DNA of 64,000 nt from Leptolinea sp. HRD-7 (GTDB taxonomy: Bacteria; Chloroflexota; Anaerolineae; Anaerolineales; Anaerolineaceae): the NCBI GenBank assembly GCA_024363285.1, contig AP024710.1:2698001-2762000 (forward strand), read 5' to 3'. Below, one piece after another: positions 22,726-30,702 of the stretch. How positions within the stretch are numbered: position 1 is the stretch's first letter; every line of letters starts with the position of its first letter. The notes beneath the pieces were generated by a model that did no database searches, had not been told where the DNA came from, and saw nothing but the letters and a program-made list of their open reading frames with translations. The translations under genes and the position numbers were made by a program.

Positions 22726-23076
22726 ATGATCATCAACGGGCGGATGTTTGTTAACCCGGGGGAGCTGACCACTGCCATAACGTTGGAGCGGCGGGTGATC
22801 ACTCAGGATGCGGGAGGCGCGCAGCAAAAAGGTTACACGGCTGTAGGTACACGAATGGCCAAGTGGGTGAATGCCCACGGGAATGATGTGCAGGCAGCCG
22901 GCGGGAACTTCGCTGAAGCGCCGGCAGACGTCACGTTCCGGTATCTCCCCGGGTTGGATGGCACCTGGGTGGTCAATAAAGGCGGCGTGCGGTACGAGAT
23001 CATCGGCGAACCGGATGATGTGCATGATAAGCACCTTTTCCATGTTGTGAAGGTTCTGCGAATGAAGGCCGGGTAA
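22726..23076 (+). CDS. Head closure protein (SPP1 gp16 / head-tail adaptor type)
   Basis: 116 residues behind AGGAGGCTG. The pattern LTTAITLERRVITQDAGGAQ, the KWVNAHGNDVQAAGG strand, VTFRYLPGLDGTWVVN and KHLFHVVKVLRM match small beta-barrel head-tail adaptor proteins. Order adaptor, closure, HK97 gp10-like, terminator is typical. Confidence 0.8.
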   Translation: MIINGRMFVNPGELTTAITLERRVITQDAGGAQQKGYTAVGTRMAKWVNAHGNDVQAAGGNFAEAPADVTFRYLPGLDGTWVVNKGGVRYEIIGEPDDVHDKHLFHVVKVLRMKAG

Positions 23077-23078
23077 AC

Positions 23079-23474
23079 ATGGCATCTGCGAAATTGGGAT
23101 GGGATTTCAATGGGTACCTGGCAAAGCTTGACCGGACCATAGCCGATATCGACGGCGCCGCGGATCGCGCTGCACTTGCTGGCGCAAGAGTAGCCGAAAA
23201 AGGCATGAAACGGCGAGTGGCGGTACTTACCGGCGAGCTGCAGGAGCATATCGAAATCGATGGACCGCGGCGTGACGGGAACGTCCATTCTGTGGAGATA
23301 GGCGTGTTACGTAAAAAAGGCGCCTCGGCTGAGATCGCCCGAAAAGCCAACGCCCAGGAATATGGGACCAGCTCCATGCCGGCTCATCCTTATGCCCGGC
23401 CCACAATGATCGAGGATAAAGCTGAGATTAACAAGGCTATCCGCGAATCGTTGGAAAAGGAAAAGATGCTATGA
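23079..23474 (+). CDS. HK97 gp10-like tail completion protein
   Basis: 131 residues. N-terminal amphipathic helix (AKLDRTIADIDGAADRAALAG) then VAVLTGELQEHIEID and NAQEYGTSSMPAHPYARPTM. The YGT-x5-PHPFxRP-like motif is characteristic of the HK97 gp10 family at the head-tail joint. Its last codons overlap the next gene by 4 bases. Confidence 0.85.
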   Translation: MASAKLGWDFNGYLAKLDRTIADIDGAADRAALAGARVAEKGMKRRVAVLTGELQEHIEIDGPRRDGNVHSVEIGVLRKKGASAEIARKANAQEYGTSSMPAHPYARPTMIEDKAEINKAIRESLEKEKML

Positions 23475-23812
23475 CGATCTGGGAGCGGGTCAAAAACGCG
23501 CTTACGCCTTTGGCTGTGCCGCTGGCTCAAAATCAGTACCAGGTGGAAAACAGCGAGTACCCGGATCTTTACCTGGTCTACAGTATTCCTGCCGCAATAG
23601 GCGTTGAATACGCTGATGATGAAGAGAAGGGGAGGAATTTCCTTGTAATGGTAAATGCTTTCTCGCGGTCCGGTCTGGTCAGTTTGCCGGATGTCAAAAG
23701 CGCGATGAAAACAGCAGGATTTACACCGAGCACGGAACGTGAGCTGGCTTTTAATGAAACCACCGGTCATTACGGGTGGTCCATGGACTTTTATTGGTTG
23801 GAGGATCTATAA
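23471..23812 (+). CDS. Tail terminator protein
   Basis: 113 residues, ATGA overlap with the gp10-like gene. Alpha/beta pattern (TIWERVKNALTPLAVPLAQN, DLYLVYSIP, FLVMVNAFSRSG, GWSMDFYWL) fits the small proteins that cap the tail tube. Placed directly before the major tail protein. Confidence 0.72.
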   Translation: MTIWERVKNALTPLAVPLAQNQYQVENSEYPDLYLVYSIPAAIGVEYADDEEKGRNFLVMVNAFSRSGLVSLPDVKSAMKTAGFTPSTERELAFNETTGHYGWSMDFYWLEDL

Positions 23813-23814
23813 GT

Positions 23815-24735
23815 ATGAGCCCAAATAGTGGTGAATTTAAATCTTATGTAGGTGTGAAGGATCTGTATTTCGCCCTGATCACCCAGGATGATGCCAGCGC
23901 ATATCTGGCTGGTACTCCGGAATTACTGGCGCCTGTCACGCAGATCAGCGCTGAGCATACCAGCAGTCTCGATACTCAGTATGCGGATGATCAACCATTT
24001 GATGTGAATGCCAGCGAAGGTGAATCGAAACTCACTATCGACGTTACATCTGTTCCCATGAAAACACTGGCTACTTTGCTGGGGAAACCATTTGACGATT
24101 CCACCGGCCGGATGATCGATAACGGCGGAGGATCCACTCCACCCGACGTGGCGATCCTGTATCGGTCGCGGAAAAGCAATGGGAAATTTCGGTACTTCTG
24201 TTATCAAAAAGGGAAGTTCAGCCCACCCAAGGATGAAGCTACCACAAAGACCGACAAGGCCGAACCTAAGCCGCAGCAGCTTGTTTTCACTGCGGTAAAG
24301 ACTATTCACCAGTTCACGCTGCCGGATTCCACAACTGACGGGTTGAAGCGGATCATGGGAGATGAGGATACTGTCAACTTCTCCGGGACCGGTTGGTTTA
24401 CGCAAGTACAGGTTCCTGGATCAGTGGCTCCCAGCGCGCTGGCGCTTTCTTCCAGCACGCCGACAGGCGGCGCCACCGGTGTAAGCCGAACCAGCAATTT
24501 GACACTGACCTTCAATAACGCGTTGAACAGTCACGCGGTGAAAAATGTCACCCTGTTGGATGCCACCAACACTGTTGTAGCCAGCACGATCACAATCGAT
24601 TCCACCGGGAAGATCATCACCATCGACCCGACACCGACCCTGGCAGCCACTACAGCTCACACGATCGTGGCTGTTGTGGTGGATGTTTTCGGACAGGCTC
24701 TGGTGAGCATCGTCAAATTCACAACCGGATCGTAA
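23815..24735 (+). CDS. Major tail (tube) protein with C-terminal Ig-like domain
   Basis: 306 residues from ATG 23815 behind GGAGG. Residues 1-200 follow the phi13/TP901-type tube pattern (GVKDLYFALITQDDASAYL, ISAEHTSSLDTQYADDQPFD, MKTLATLLGKPFD, CYQKGKFSPP). Residues about 205-306 are an Ig-like beta-sandwich of the bacterial Big type (PTGGATGVSRTSNLTLTFN, TTAHTIVAVVVDVFG). Such extra domains project from the tail tube and are thought to aid weak binding to cells. It is followed by a terminator-like hairpin. Confidence 0.85.
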   Translation: MSPNSGEFKSYVGVKDLYFALITQDDASAYLAGTPELLAPVTQISAEHTSSLDTQYADDQPFDVNASEGESKLTIDVTSVPMKTLATLLGKPFDDSTGRMIDNGGGSTPPDVAILYRSRKSNGKFRYFCYQKGKFSPPKDEATTKTDKAEPKPQQLVFTAVKTIHQFTLPDSTTDGLKRIMGDEDTVNFSGTGWFTQVQVPGSVAPSALALSSSTPTGGATGVSRTSNLTLTFNNALNSHAVKNVTLLDATNTVVASTITIDSTGKIITIDPTPTLAATTAHTIVAVVVDVFGQALVSIVKFTTGS

Positions 24736-24749
24736 GAAGCCCCACCCAA

Positions 24750-24790
24750 CCCTCCCCATCTGCTGGAATACGCAGATGGAGAGGGCTTTA
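24750..24790 (+). terminator. Terminator after major tail gene
   Basis: CCCTCCCCATCTGC pairs with GCAGATGGAGAGGG around an 8-base loop, followed by CTTTATT. It would keep tube-protein message above the level of downstream tail genes. Confidence 0.65.
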
Positions 24791-24811
24791 TTGGTACCAA
24801 CGGAGAATCAC

Positions 24812-25132
24812 ATGAGCGGCGCGCCTATTGTTCTGACTTTTTATAACCAGGAAACACATGATGTTGAGAAGACATTCTCCCAGGCTTTCATTCCCTGGAG
24901 GATGATGAAAAAAGTAGCCAAGTTGCTCAAGATCAACCTTGACCCTGAAAATCTCGATGAAAAAACCGTTGATGAGATCAGCGGTCTCGTAGTCGATGTT
25001 TTTTGCGGACGGTTCACGGCAGAAGAATTAGAAAACCATACCGACCTTGAGGAAATGGTCACAGTGCTCCAGGCAATCATGACCAAGGTCAGTGGAATGC
25101 TGCCAGATGGAAACCCTACGACGCAGGCTTAG
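24812..25132 (+). CDS. Tail assembly chaperone (G-type)
   Basis: 106 residues from ATG 24812 behind GGAGAATC. Helical C-terminal two-thirds (FIPWRMMKKVAKLLKINLDP, ISGLVVDVFCGRFTAEELEN) and position between tube and tape measure genes identify the phage chaperone that coats the tape measure. Near its end the sequence A-AAC-CCT (25111-25117) allows a -1 shift into the next frame, making a longer G-T form. Confidence 0.82.
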   Translation: MSGAPIVLTFYNQETHDVEKTFSQAFIPWRMMKKVAKLLKINLDPENLDEKTVDEISGLVVDVFCGRFTAEELENHTDLEEMVTVLQAIMTKVSGMLPDGNPTTQA

Positions 25133-25338
25133 CGCCTGCTGAAAGTGAAAGATCGCTTTTCGAGATGTTGATCGAGATAGAACGGACGCTGATCGAGAAC
25201 TTCCATTGGTCATTGTTCGATATCGACAACACCGACACGGAAAGCATGATGGATTTTATTGGTAGTTTCAACAAGAGCGGGCCGGCACCAGCAGGTGCGC
25301 CACGATTGGCCTACTGTGATGAAGTCCCCTGGATGTGA
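24812..25338 (+). CDS. Tail assembly chaperone GT fusion made by -1 frameshift
   Basis: The -1 frame is open from before the slip site to TGA 25338. Joining at 25117 gives about 175 residues: 102 from the G frame, then YDAGLAPAESERSLF, a helix (MLIEIERTLIENFHWSLF) and TDTESMMDFIGSF, typical of the T part. The heptamer AAACCCT has the canonical X-XXY-YYZ form with A-site CCT/CCC both proline. In lambda and HK97-like phages the ratio of the two products is fixed by this mechanism. Confidence 0.75.
25111..25117 (+). other. Slippery heptamer for programmed -1 frameshift
   Basis: A-AAC-CCT in the chaperone reading frame. Reading can shift to AAA-CCC-TAC, after which the T frame is open for 219 more coding bases. 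Five codons remain before the unshifted stop at 25130-25132. Confidence 0.7.
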
Positions 25339-25340
25339 TT

Positions 25341-27512
25341 ATGGGTGCAAAAAACGAAGATCTCAGTTCCAAACTTGAACTCGATACCAGCAATTACAAG
25401 GCTGGTTTAACAGAACTAAACCGGCAGATCCGCGTTTTGGAATCCGGTTTCCGGGCTACTGCTGCCGGCATGGAAGACTGGTCCGCCACCGCCACCGGGT
25501 TAGAGGCGCGCAATAAGACATTGACCCAACAGATCGATCTGCAGCGGCAAAAGGTTGAAGGGCTCTCAAAGGTTTATGAACAGATGGCCGCTGATGAGAA
25601 AACAAGCCAGAAAGCCAAAGATGAGATGCAGATCTCGATCAACAAGGAAAATGAGAAACTGGCGCGGCTCCAGGTTGAGCTGAACGGGAATAAAAAAGCT
25701 CTGGACGATATGGGGGACGGCGCCAAGAATGCTGGCAAAGGCGTGAAGGAGCTGGGTGACCGTGAGGATGAAACCGCCGGCAAGAGTGCAAATTTCAAGA
25801 GCACGATGGAAGGGCTGGCCAGTGGATTGAAGACCATCGGTACGGTAGTGGCCGGGGTGGCAGCCGCGGTCGGCGTGGTAGGTGGCGCGGTTGGAAAGAT
25901 GGTGCTTGATTCCGCGAAGGCCGGGGACGACCTGAGCGAAACTGCAATTAAAGTAAGCCTGACCACCACGCAATTGCAGGAATTAGGTTTTGTTGCCAAA
26001 CAAGTAGGAACGGACACCGATACAGTCACCGGCGCTATGGGGAAGATGATCCGCAATATGAAAGGCGCAAAGGATGGCACTGGTGAAGCGGCTGATGCCT
26101 TCAGGAAGTTGGGCATCCCAGTAACCGATGCGGCCGGGAATCTCCGGAATTCTCAGGATGTTTGGGCAGATGCAATGACTGCGCTCAGGGGAATGTCCAA
26201 TGAGACAGAACGCGATGCTACCGCAATGAGCTTATTTGGAAAGTCGGCCCGGGAGATGAACCCGCTTATCGAAACCAGCAAAGAAGAATTTGACCGGTTG
26301 GTTGGAAAGGCGCACGAGTTGGGAGCCGTTGTAGCCGATAAAGACGTGCAGGCGCTGGGTGAACTAAACGACACGCTTGACGGGCTGAAGGACGGACTCA
26401 AGGGCACTAGCATGACGGTAGCCGCGGCATTCCTGCCAGCTTTCAAGGGACTTGCCGGAAAAGCATCCGGATATATGAAGGACCTGGCAACAATAGTATC
26501 CGGTTCCGATGGTGACCTGGGGAAGATGGCCAGCGGTATCGGTGGGCTGGTCAGCCAGATCGTGGCGGATATCTCTTCTCAGGGACCGTCGATGCTGACG
26601 GGCGGATTATCCATCCTGCAGGGGATCATCAACGGGCTGATGACCAATCTGCCAACACTGCTGCCGGCTGTGATCCAGATGCTGATGAGCATTGTCAATT
26701 TTATTATCCAGAACCTGCCGACATTGATCACGGCGGCCATTCAGATCATCACGGCGCTGGCCACTGGAATCGCACAGGCGCTGCCGACGTTGATACCAGC
26801 TATGGTGGGAGCAATACCGATCATTATTGAAGCTCTTCTGACCAATCTGCCGCTGTTGATCGGGGCGGCACTGCAGATCCTAATCGCGCTGGCTCAGGGG
26901 ATCGTAGCTGCTCTGCCTATTCTTATTGAGCAAGCTCCGGTGATCCTGAATTCGCTGATCGATGCGATAACGACATCTCTCCCAATGATCGGAGATGCGG
27001 CTCTCAAGATCATCTTTACCCTGGCCAACGGGATCAATGACAATCTGCCAGAGATGAAGAAATCGGCCTCTGAGCTGATCAAATCTTTTGTAAATGGGGT
27101 GAAGGAGATCAATAACAAGTTGCTGGATGTTGGAAAGAATATAGTCGATGGCGTCTGGCAAGGCATCCAGAATAACTATCAGAAGTTCTATAACAATATC
27201 AAGGATTTCTTCGGGGGAATAGTTAATGTGGTGATGGATGTTTTAGATATCCACTCCCCAGCTGGGAAATTGATCTGGCCAGGAGAAATGGTAAGTGAAG
27301 GTTTTGGCCTGGGTATTTTCAAGCGGTTGGAAGTAATTAAGTCCAAGCTTCGTACGACATTAGCCGGGATGAGCTTGGAGATGGCGGGTGTTTCTTCGTT
27401 CGGTGGCGGCTATGGGGGGGGACAGTCTACCTACAACTTCTACGGATCTGTGAGCCTGGTCGGTGCGGCGGGCCAATCCATCGGTCAGATGATCGAAGCC
27501 AAGAGGTTCTAA
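25341..27512 (+). CDS. Tail tape measure protein
   Basis: 723 residues from ATG 25341. Long N-terminal coiled coil (about 1-150: LSSKLELDTSNYKAGLTELN, then heptad-like repeats), a Gly/Ala-rich hinge near 180, and a hydrophobic repeated region (about 420-560: LPTLLPAVIQMLMSIVNFI, LPTLITAAIQIITALATGIA, LPTLIPAMVGAIPIIIEAL, LPLLIGAALQILIALAQGIV) made of tandem LP-x-LI-x-A units. It sets tail length and is thought to help DNA cross the membrane. The length predicts a tail on the order of 100 nm (family rule, about 0.15 nm per residue). Confidence 0.92.
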   Translation: MGAKNEDLSSKLELDTSNYKAGLTELNRQIRVLESGFRATAAGMEDWSATATGLEARNKTLTQQIDLQRQKVEGLSKVYEQMAADEKTSQKAKDEMQISINKENEKLARLQVELNGNKKALDDMGDGAKNAGKGVKELGDREDETAGKSANFKSTMEGLASGLKTIGTVVAGVAAAVGVVGGAVGKMVLDSAKAGDDLSETAIKVSLTTTQLQELGFVAKQVGTDTDTVTGAMGKMIRNMKGAKDGTGEAADAFRKLGIPVTDAAGNLRNSQDVWADAMTALRGMSNETERDATAMSLFGKSAREMNPLIETSKEEFDRLVGKAHELGAVVADKDVQALGELNDTLDGLKDGLKGTSMTVAAAFLPAFKGLAGKASGYMKDLATIVSGSDGDLGKMASGIGGLVSQIVADISSQGPSMLTGGLSILQGIINGLMTNLPTLLPAVIQMLMSIVNFIIQNLPTLITAAIQIITALATGIAQALPTLIPAMVGAIPIIIEALLTNLPLLIGAALQILIALAQGIVAALPILIEQAPVILNSLIDAITTSLPMIGDAALKIIFTLANGINDNLPEMKKSASELIKSFVNGVKEINNKLLDVGKNIVDGVWQGIQNNYQKFYNNIKDFFGGIVNVVMDVLDIHSPAGKLIWPGEMVSEGFGLGIFKRLEVIKSKLRTTLAGMSLEMAGVSSFGGGYGGGQSTYNFYGSVSLVGAAGQSIGQMIEAKRF

Positions 27513-29441
27513 ATGGATATCTATCTCAAGTCATTCAACGGTTTCAGCCTGAATAATGCCAACTATAAATCGGCGGTAATCAAGGGAAAGAAACCGGCAG
27601 ACGCGTCGGCGGTGTATATCAGCCAGACGAACGCGGACGCGGAGGATGCCGGGGTATACACCCGGTCGGCACTTCCTGTGCCGATCTATGTGAGCGTGAT
27701 CGGACCCAACCGGAACCAGCTTGAATCGCAGTTGAAAGAAGCGTTGATGACTGGAACCGGCGGGGAGCTGGTGATCACGTTCACTGATGAAAACCGGGAC
27801 TACAGCAAGTTCTGCAGGGTTATTTCAATCGAACCCAGCGAGAAGTATGTTGGTGTGTATACCATCGTGCTGCAGACCGGAGAAAGCGCCTGGCGGGCAG
27901 TTTCGGAGGATACGGCAGCCTGGGCCATCACAGGATCCGGCTCAACCAAAACGATCACTGTAGGCGGATGCTCTGAAACGGCATTATCGTTCGAGATGAG
28001 CCCGCAGACGGTGCCGGCCGGCGGTTACGCGTACCAGAAGCTGTATCAACTGGTCAATGTGCCGTTGATCAACTTCGGGGCGCGGCCATGGAAGATCACG
28101 GTGGATACAGCCGCGCTGGTGGCTGCCGGCAAGATGCAGGCGGACTGCGATGACCTGGCCATTGTTATCGATGGGCAGATCGTAAAGAGGTGGATTACCG
28201 ACCCGAACACGGACCATACCGGGGTGTGGTTCAACGTCAGCCTGATGGCCGGGGTTTCATTGACCCTGAATGCCGCTTTGACCAGCTCCGCGGGAATCAC
28301 AGAGCTGGTTTTTGCCAAGACCACGGCCAACGCGGCCGGGATCTCCGCGCTGCCAACACGCGGGTACCTGGTGCATGGCACGGAATGGATCGAGTACAAC
28401 GGAAAGAAATCCAATTATTCAGTAATTGTCACCAAGCGCGGGGCCATGGGAACGACCAAACAGGACCATGCCTCGCTGGATGTATTCAAGTTCGTGCAGC
28501 ATTCCATCCTTATGCTCTACGGCAGCGCGAGCGCCACAGACCCGGCGGCGGATGACCCATATTATGACAGCGAGAAGCCTGTTTTTGACCTGACGGCTTC
28601 CACCAACAGTTCCTGGGTTTATACGGCGTCGACATTGTTCTATGACCCGCTGTATCCCACGCGGCCAGGATCATGGAAGCCGGTGGTTAAGCGGGTGGGT
28701 GATGTTTCCAATTTCTACACCACGGCCGGGAATGTGGCAGGGGCAGCGCCCTCCATGGGGATGCTGCTGGCGACTTATACAAAGCTTGGAAAGCCGGCAG
28801 CAGAAGCCGGTGTTATTGAATGGCAATTCAACCACCCGGGGAAGTTGTATTCGATTACCTACACCGGTCGGAAGTACAAAGCCACGGCAGCCTGGACGGG
28901 AGCGACAAGCGCACAGTTCCGCTGCGCTGCTGTGGCAGGTGGATGGGGATACCTGTTTTATGACGCTCAACCAACCGCCATAGCCACATGGGAAGCGATT
29001 TCCCGGAGCAATTATCTGCTGCCGGGAAACCAGACCTGGATCGAGTTTATGTTAAGTGGTTCGCTAGCCGCGGCGGCCGGCGCTGCCGGGTATTACGAGA
29101 TCCAGACGCTGACGGTCAATTTTGTGGGGGCAAATCAGCCTGCCGGGACAATGTTGGAGGAAAAAGCCGCGCTGGTGCTGGCCGTGACAATCGAGAATAC
29201 CACCAATGGGGACCGGGTAGGCGTGATGATCCCACTACTGCTGTACTCCACACTGGTGGGAGACGGTGAATCGCACGCGTTGACATTGGACGGGGAGAAC
29301 GCTCAAGCCGGCCTGGTGATCATCGACAAAGGCCGGTCGACGTGGATCCGGCTGGCGCCGGGGGAGAACGTGATCAGCGTGAGCGGCGACAATGTGGGGC
29401 AGATCACCTCGGAGCTGAGCTGGAAGGTGAGGCGGATATGA
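27513..29441 (+). CDS. Distal tail protein (Dit-like) with long C-terminal extension
   Basis: 642 residues, starting directly after the tape measure stop. The first 230 residues (YLKSFNGFSLNNANYKSAVI, RNQLESQLKEALMTGTGGEL, KFCRVISIEPSEKYVGVYTI) follow the pattern of distal tail hubs. The large remainder is beta-rich (WVYTASTLFYDPLYPTRPGS, FMLSGSLAAAAGAAGYYEI) and may hold carbohydrate-binding or fibre-like domains. It connects the tube to the tail tip. Confidence 0.7.
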   Translation: MDIYLKSFNGFSLNNANYKSAVIKGKKPADASAVYISQTNADAEDAGVYTRSALPVPIYVSVIGPNRNQLESQLKEALMTGTGGELVITFTDENRDYSKFCRVISIEPSEKYVGVYTIVLQTGESAWRAVSEDTAAWAITGSGSTKTITVGGCSETALSFEMSPQTVPAGGYAYQKLYQLVNVPLINFGARPWKITVDTAALVAAGKMQADCDDLAIVIDGQIVKRWITDPNTDHTGVWFNVSLMAGVSLTLNAALTSSAGITELVFAKTTANAAGISALPTRGYLVHGTEWIEYNGKKSNYSVIVTKRGAMGTTKQDHASLDVFKFVQHSILMLYGSASATDPAADDPYYDSEKPVFDLTASTNSSWVYTASTLFYDPLYPTRPGSWKPVVKRVGDVSNFYTTAGNVAGAAPSMGMLLATYTKLGKPAAEAGVIEWQFNHPGKLYSITYTGRKYKATAAWTGATSAQFRCAAVAGGWGYLFYDAQPTAIATWEAISRSNYLLPGNQTWIEFMLSGSLAAAAGAAGYYEIQTLTVNFVGANQPAGTMLEEKAALVLAVTIENTTNGDRVGVMIPLLLYSTLVGDGESHALTLDGENAQAGLVIIDKGRSTWIRLAPGENVISVSGDNVGQITSELSWKVRRI

Positions 29442-29683
29442 GCCAGTGGGAGCGGAATATGCGAAGGATGAGAATCGCCCCTTGCCCCCCTCCAAGCCTC
29501 CCCCCGTTGGGGGAGGTAAATCGCGAATGTTTGCCCTGGAAAGAACGCCAGGACAGGCGCGCAAACATTTCTTCACCTGTCCCATGCGAGATGCCTACGG
29601 CGGAGATTTGTTACCGCTGCTTTTTGGAGTGCATGAATCGCATTGCCGACAAACCGGTAATCATCGACCGGGGGATTGAATGA
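29438..29683 (+). CDS. Small cysteine-containing tail-region protein built around palindromic repeats
   Basis: 81 residues (MSQWERNMRRM...), overlapping both neighbours by 4 bases. Residues about 12-25 are encoded by a palindromic element (29472-29517), and residues about 30-43 by an interrupted copy of the parS-like palindrome (29527-29568). The end, ICYRCFLECMNRIADKPVII, has three cysteines. Unknown function; a small Cys-rich protein at this place is common in related phages. The repeats make up about half of the gene. Confidence 0.5.
   Translation: MSQWERNMRRMRIAPCPPPSLPPLGEVNRECLPWKERQDRRANISSPVPCEMPTAEICYRCFLECMNRIADKPVIIDRGIE
29472..29517. repeat. Palindromic element, diverged copy in small tail gene
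   Basis: GAATCGCCCCTTGCCCCCCT followed by CCAAGCCTCCCCCCGTTGGGGGAGG. The closing hairpin CCTCCCCC/GGGGGAGG is perfect but the loop differs from the other copies. Confidence 0.55.
29527..29568. repeat. parS-like palindrome, copy 6, interrupted by 24 bases
   Basis: ATGTTTGC (29527-29534) and GCGCAAACAT (29559-29568) are the two parts of the palindrome, split near its centre by a 24-base segment that itself contains CCTGG/CCAGG arms. The split keeps the reading frame open. Confidence 0.6.
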
Positions 29684-30702
29684 GCCAGGTACGGGTATTT
29701 AACTGGGAAGGTGTTCCGGTTGGGGAGTTTACGGCTACGGTCAACCGCGGTTGGGCGGTGAATGCCGGCGGCACGGCACCGGTGGCGATCACGGCCGAGA
29801 CAGCTTCCAAGGAATGGCTGCTGCCGGGGTGCATCGCATTGATCGAGGATGACGACGGGAAACTGCCGGCATGGGCCGGGGTGATCGATCTGGATTGGAA
29901 GTGCCTGCCAACGCCACAACTGACGATCTACGATATCCCCTTCCTATTGAAATACCGATTCCCTGATGCAGCCGTCACACTGAACGGGACACTGTTTTCG
30001 ATCTTCAATTACCTGGTGCAGCAGGCCAACCAGTGGACGGACTCCCTGGTGCGGGCAACTGACGTAAGTATAGGGGATAACACAAACGTAAGCCAGACAG
30101 TGGAGCTGCGGTCAATCTGGGATCAGATCGTGGAGATCTCAAAGAAGTACGGCGGCGAGGTGACTTTCCAACCGTCAGTGGACCCGGCTACCAACCGGTT
30201 AAGCGTGCAGATGATGGTGCGGCAGCCGGTATACCAGGACCCGGTGGGAATGCTTTTTGATGGCGAACGCGGAAACATGGTAGTGACGGACGCCACAGCC
30301 GGCGGGGTCATTGCGAACCATGTGGTGGGCACCAGCGACGAATCCACCGCGGCCAGCCGTCGGCGATGTGGGCCATTACGGGATGATGTTTCGATTAAAA
30401 AGTATGGACTCCGGCAGGCCACGGTTGTATTTTCCGGGATCAGCAATCAAACCGCCCTGGACACGGCTACGGCCGCATACCTAGCTGCCAACGCGAATCC
30501 ACGTCTTAAGCTGACGATCAATGTGATCGACAAGGAAGATATTTTTTATGCCATAAGGATCGGGAATATTTTACGCGTTCACTCGAGCCGCGTTCTATTG
30601 CCTGGCGGTATCAGGGGCTGGGAGGGCCTGGCCAGGATCACGGGGATGAGTTTTGACGAAACCAAAAAAACATTCAACCTGACTATGGAAGGGGCATTAT
30701 GA
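29680..30702 (+). CDS. Tail tip hub protein (Gp37-like family)
   Basis: 340 residues. Beta-rich N-terminus (RVFNWEGVPVGEFTATVNRG), then SIWDQIVEISKKYGGEVTFQ and GVIANHVVGTSDESTAASRR, with LRVHSSRVLLPGG near the end. This pattern matches siphovirus ReqiPepy6 Gp37-like hub proteins, relatives of the gp27/gpJ tail hub. It follows the distal tail gene, as expected for the next layer of the tip. Confidence 0.72.
   Translation: MSQVRVFNWEGVPVGEFTATVNRGWAVNAGGTAPVAITAETASKEWLLPGCIALIEDDDGKLPAWAGVIDLDWKCLPTPQLTIYDIPFLLKYRFPDAAVTLNGTLFSIFNYLVQQANQWTDSLVRATDVSIGDNTNVSQTVELRSIWDQIVEISKKYGGEVTFQPSVDPATNRLSVQMMVRQPVYQDPVGMLFDGERGNMVVTDATAGGVIANHVVGTSDESTAASRRRCGPLRDDVSIKKYGLRQATVVFSGISNQTALDTATAAYLAANANPRLKLTINVIDKEDIFYAIRIGNILRVHSSRVLLPGGIRGWEGLARITGMSFDETKKTFNLTMEGAL

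Noticed and set aside
22685..22729. 14-residue peptide containing CLRANI between two head-tail genes
   Set aside because: Consists mainly of the parS-like palindrome; the same peptide arises wherever the DNA site is read in that frame.
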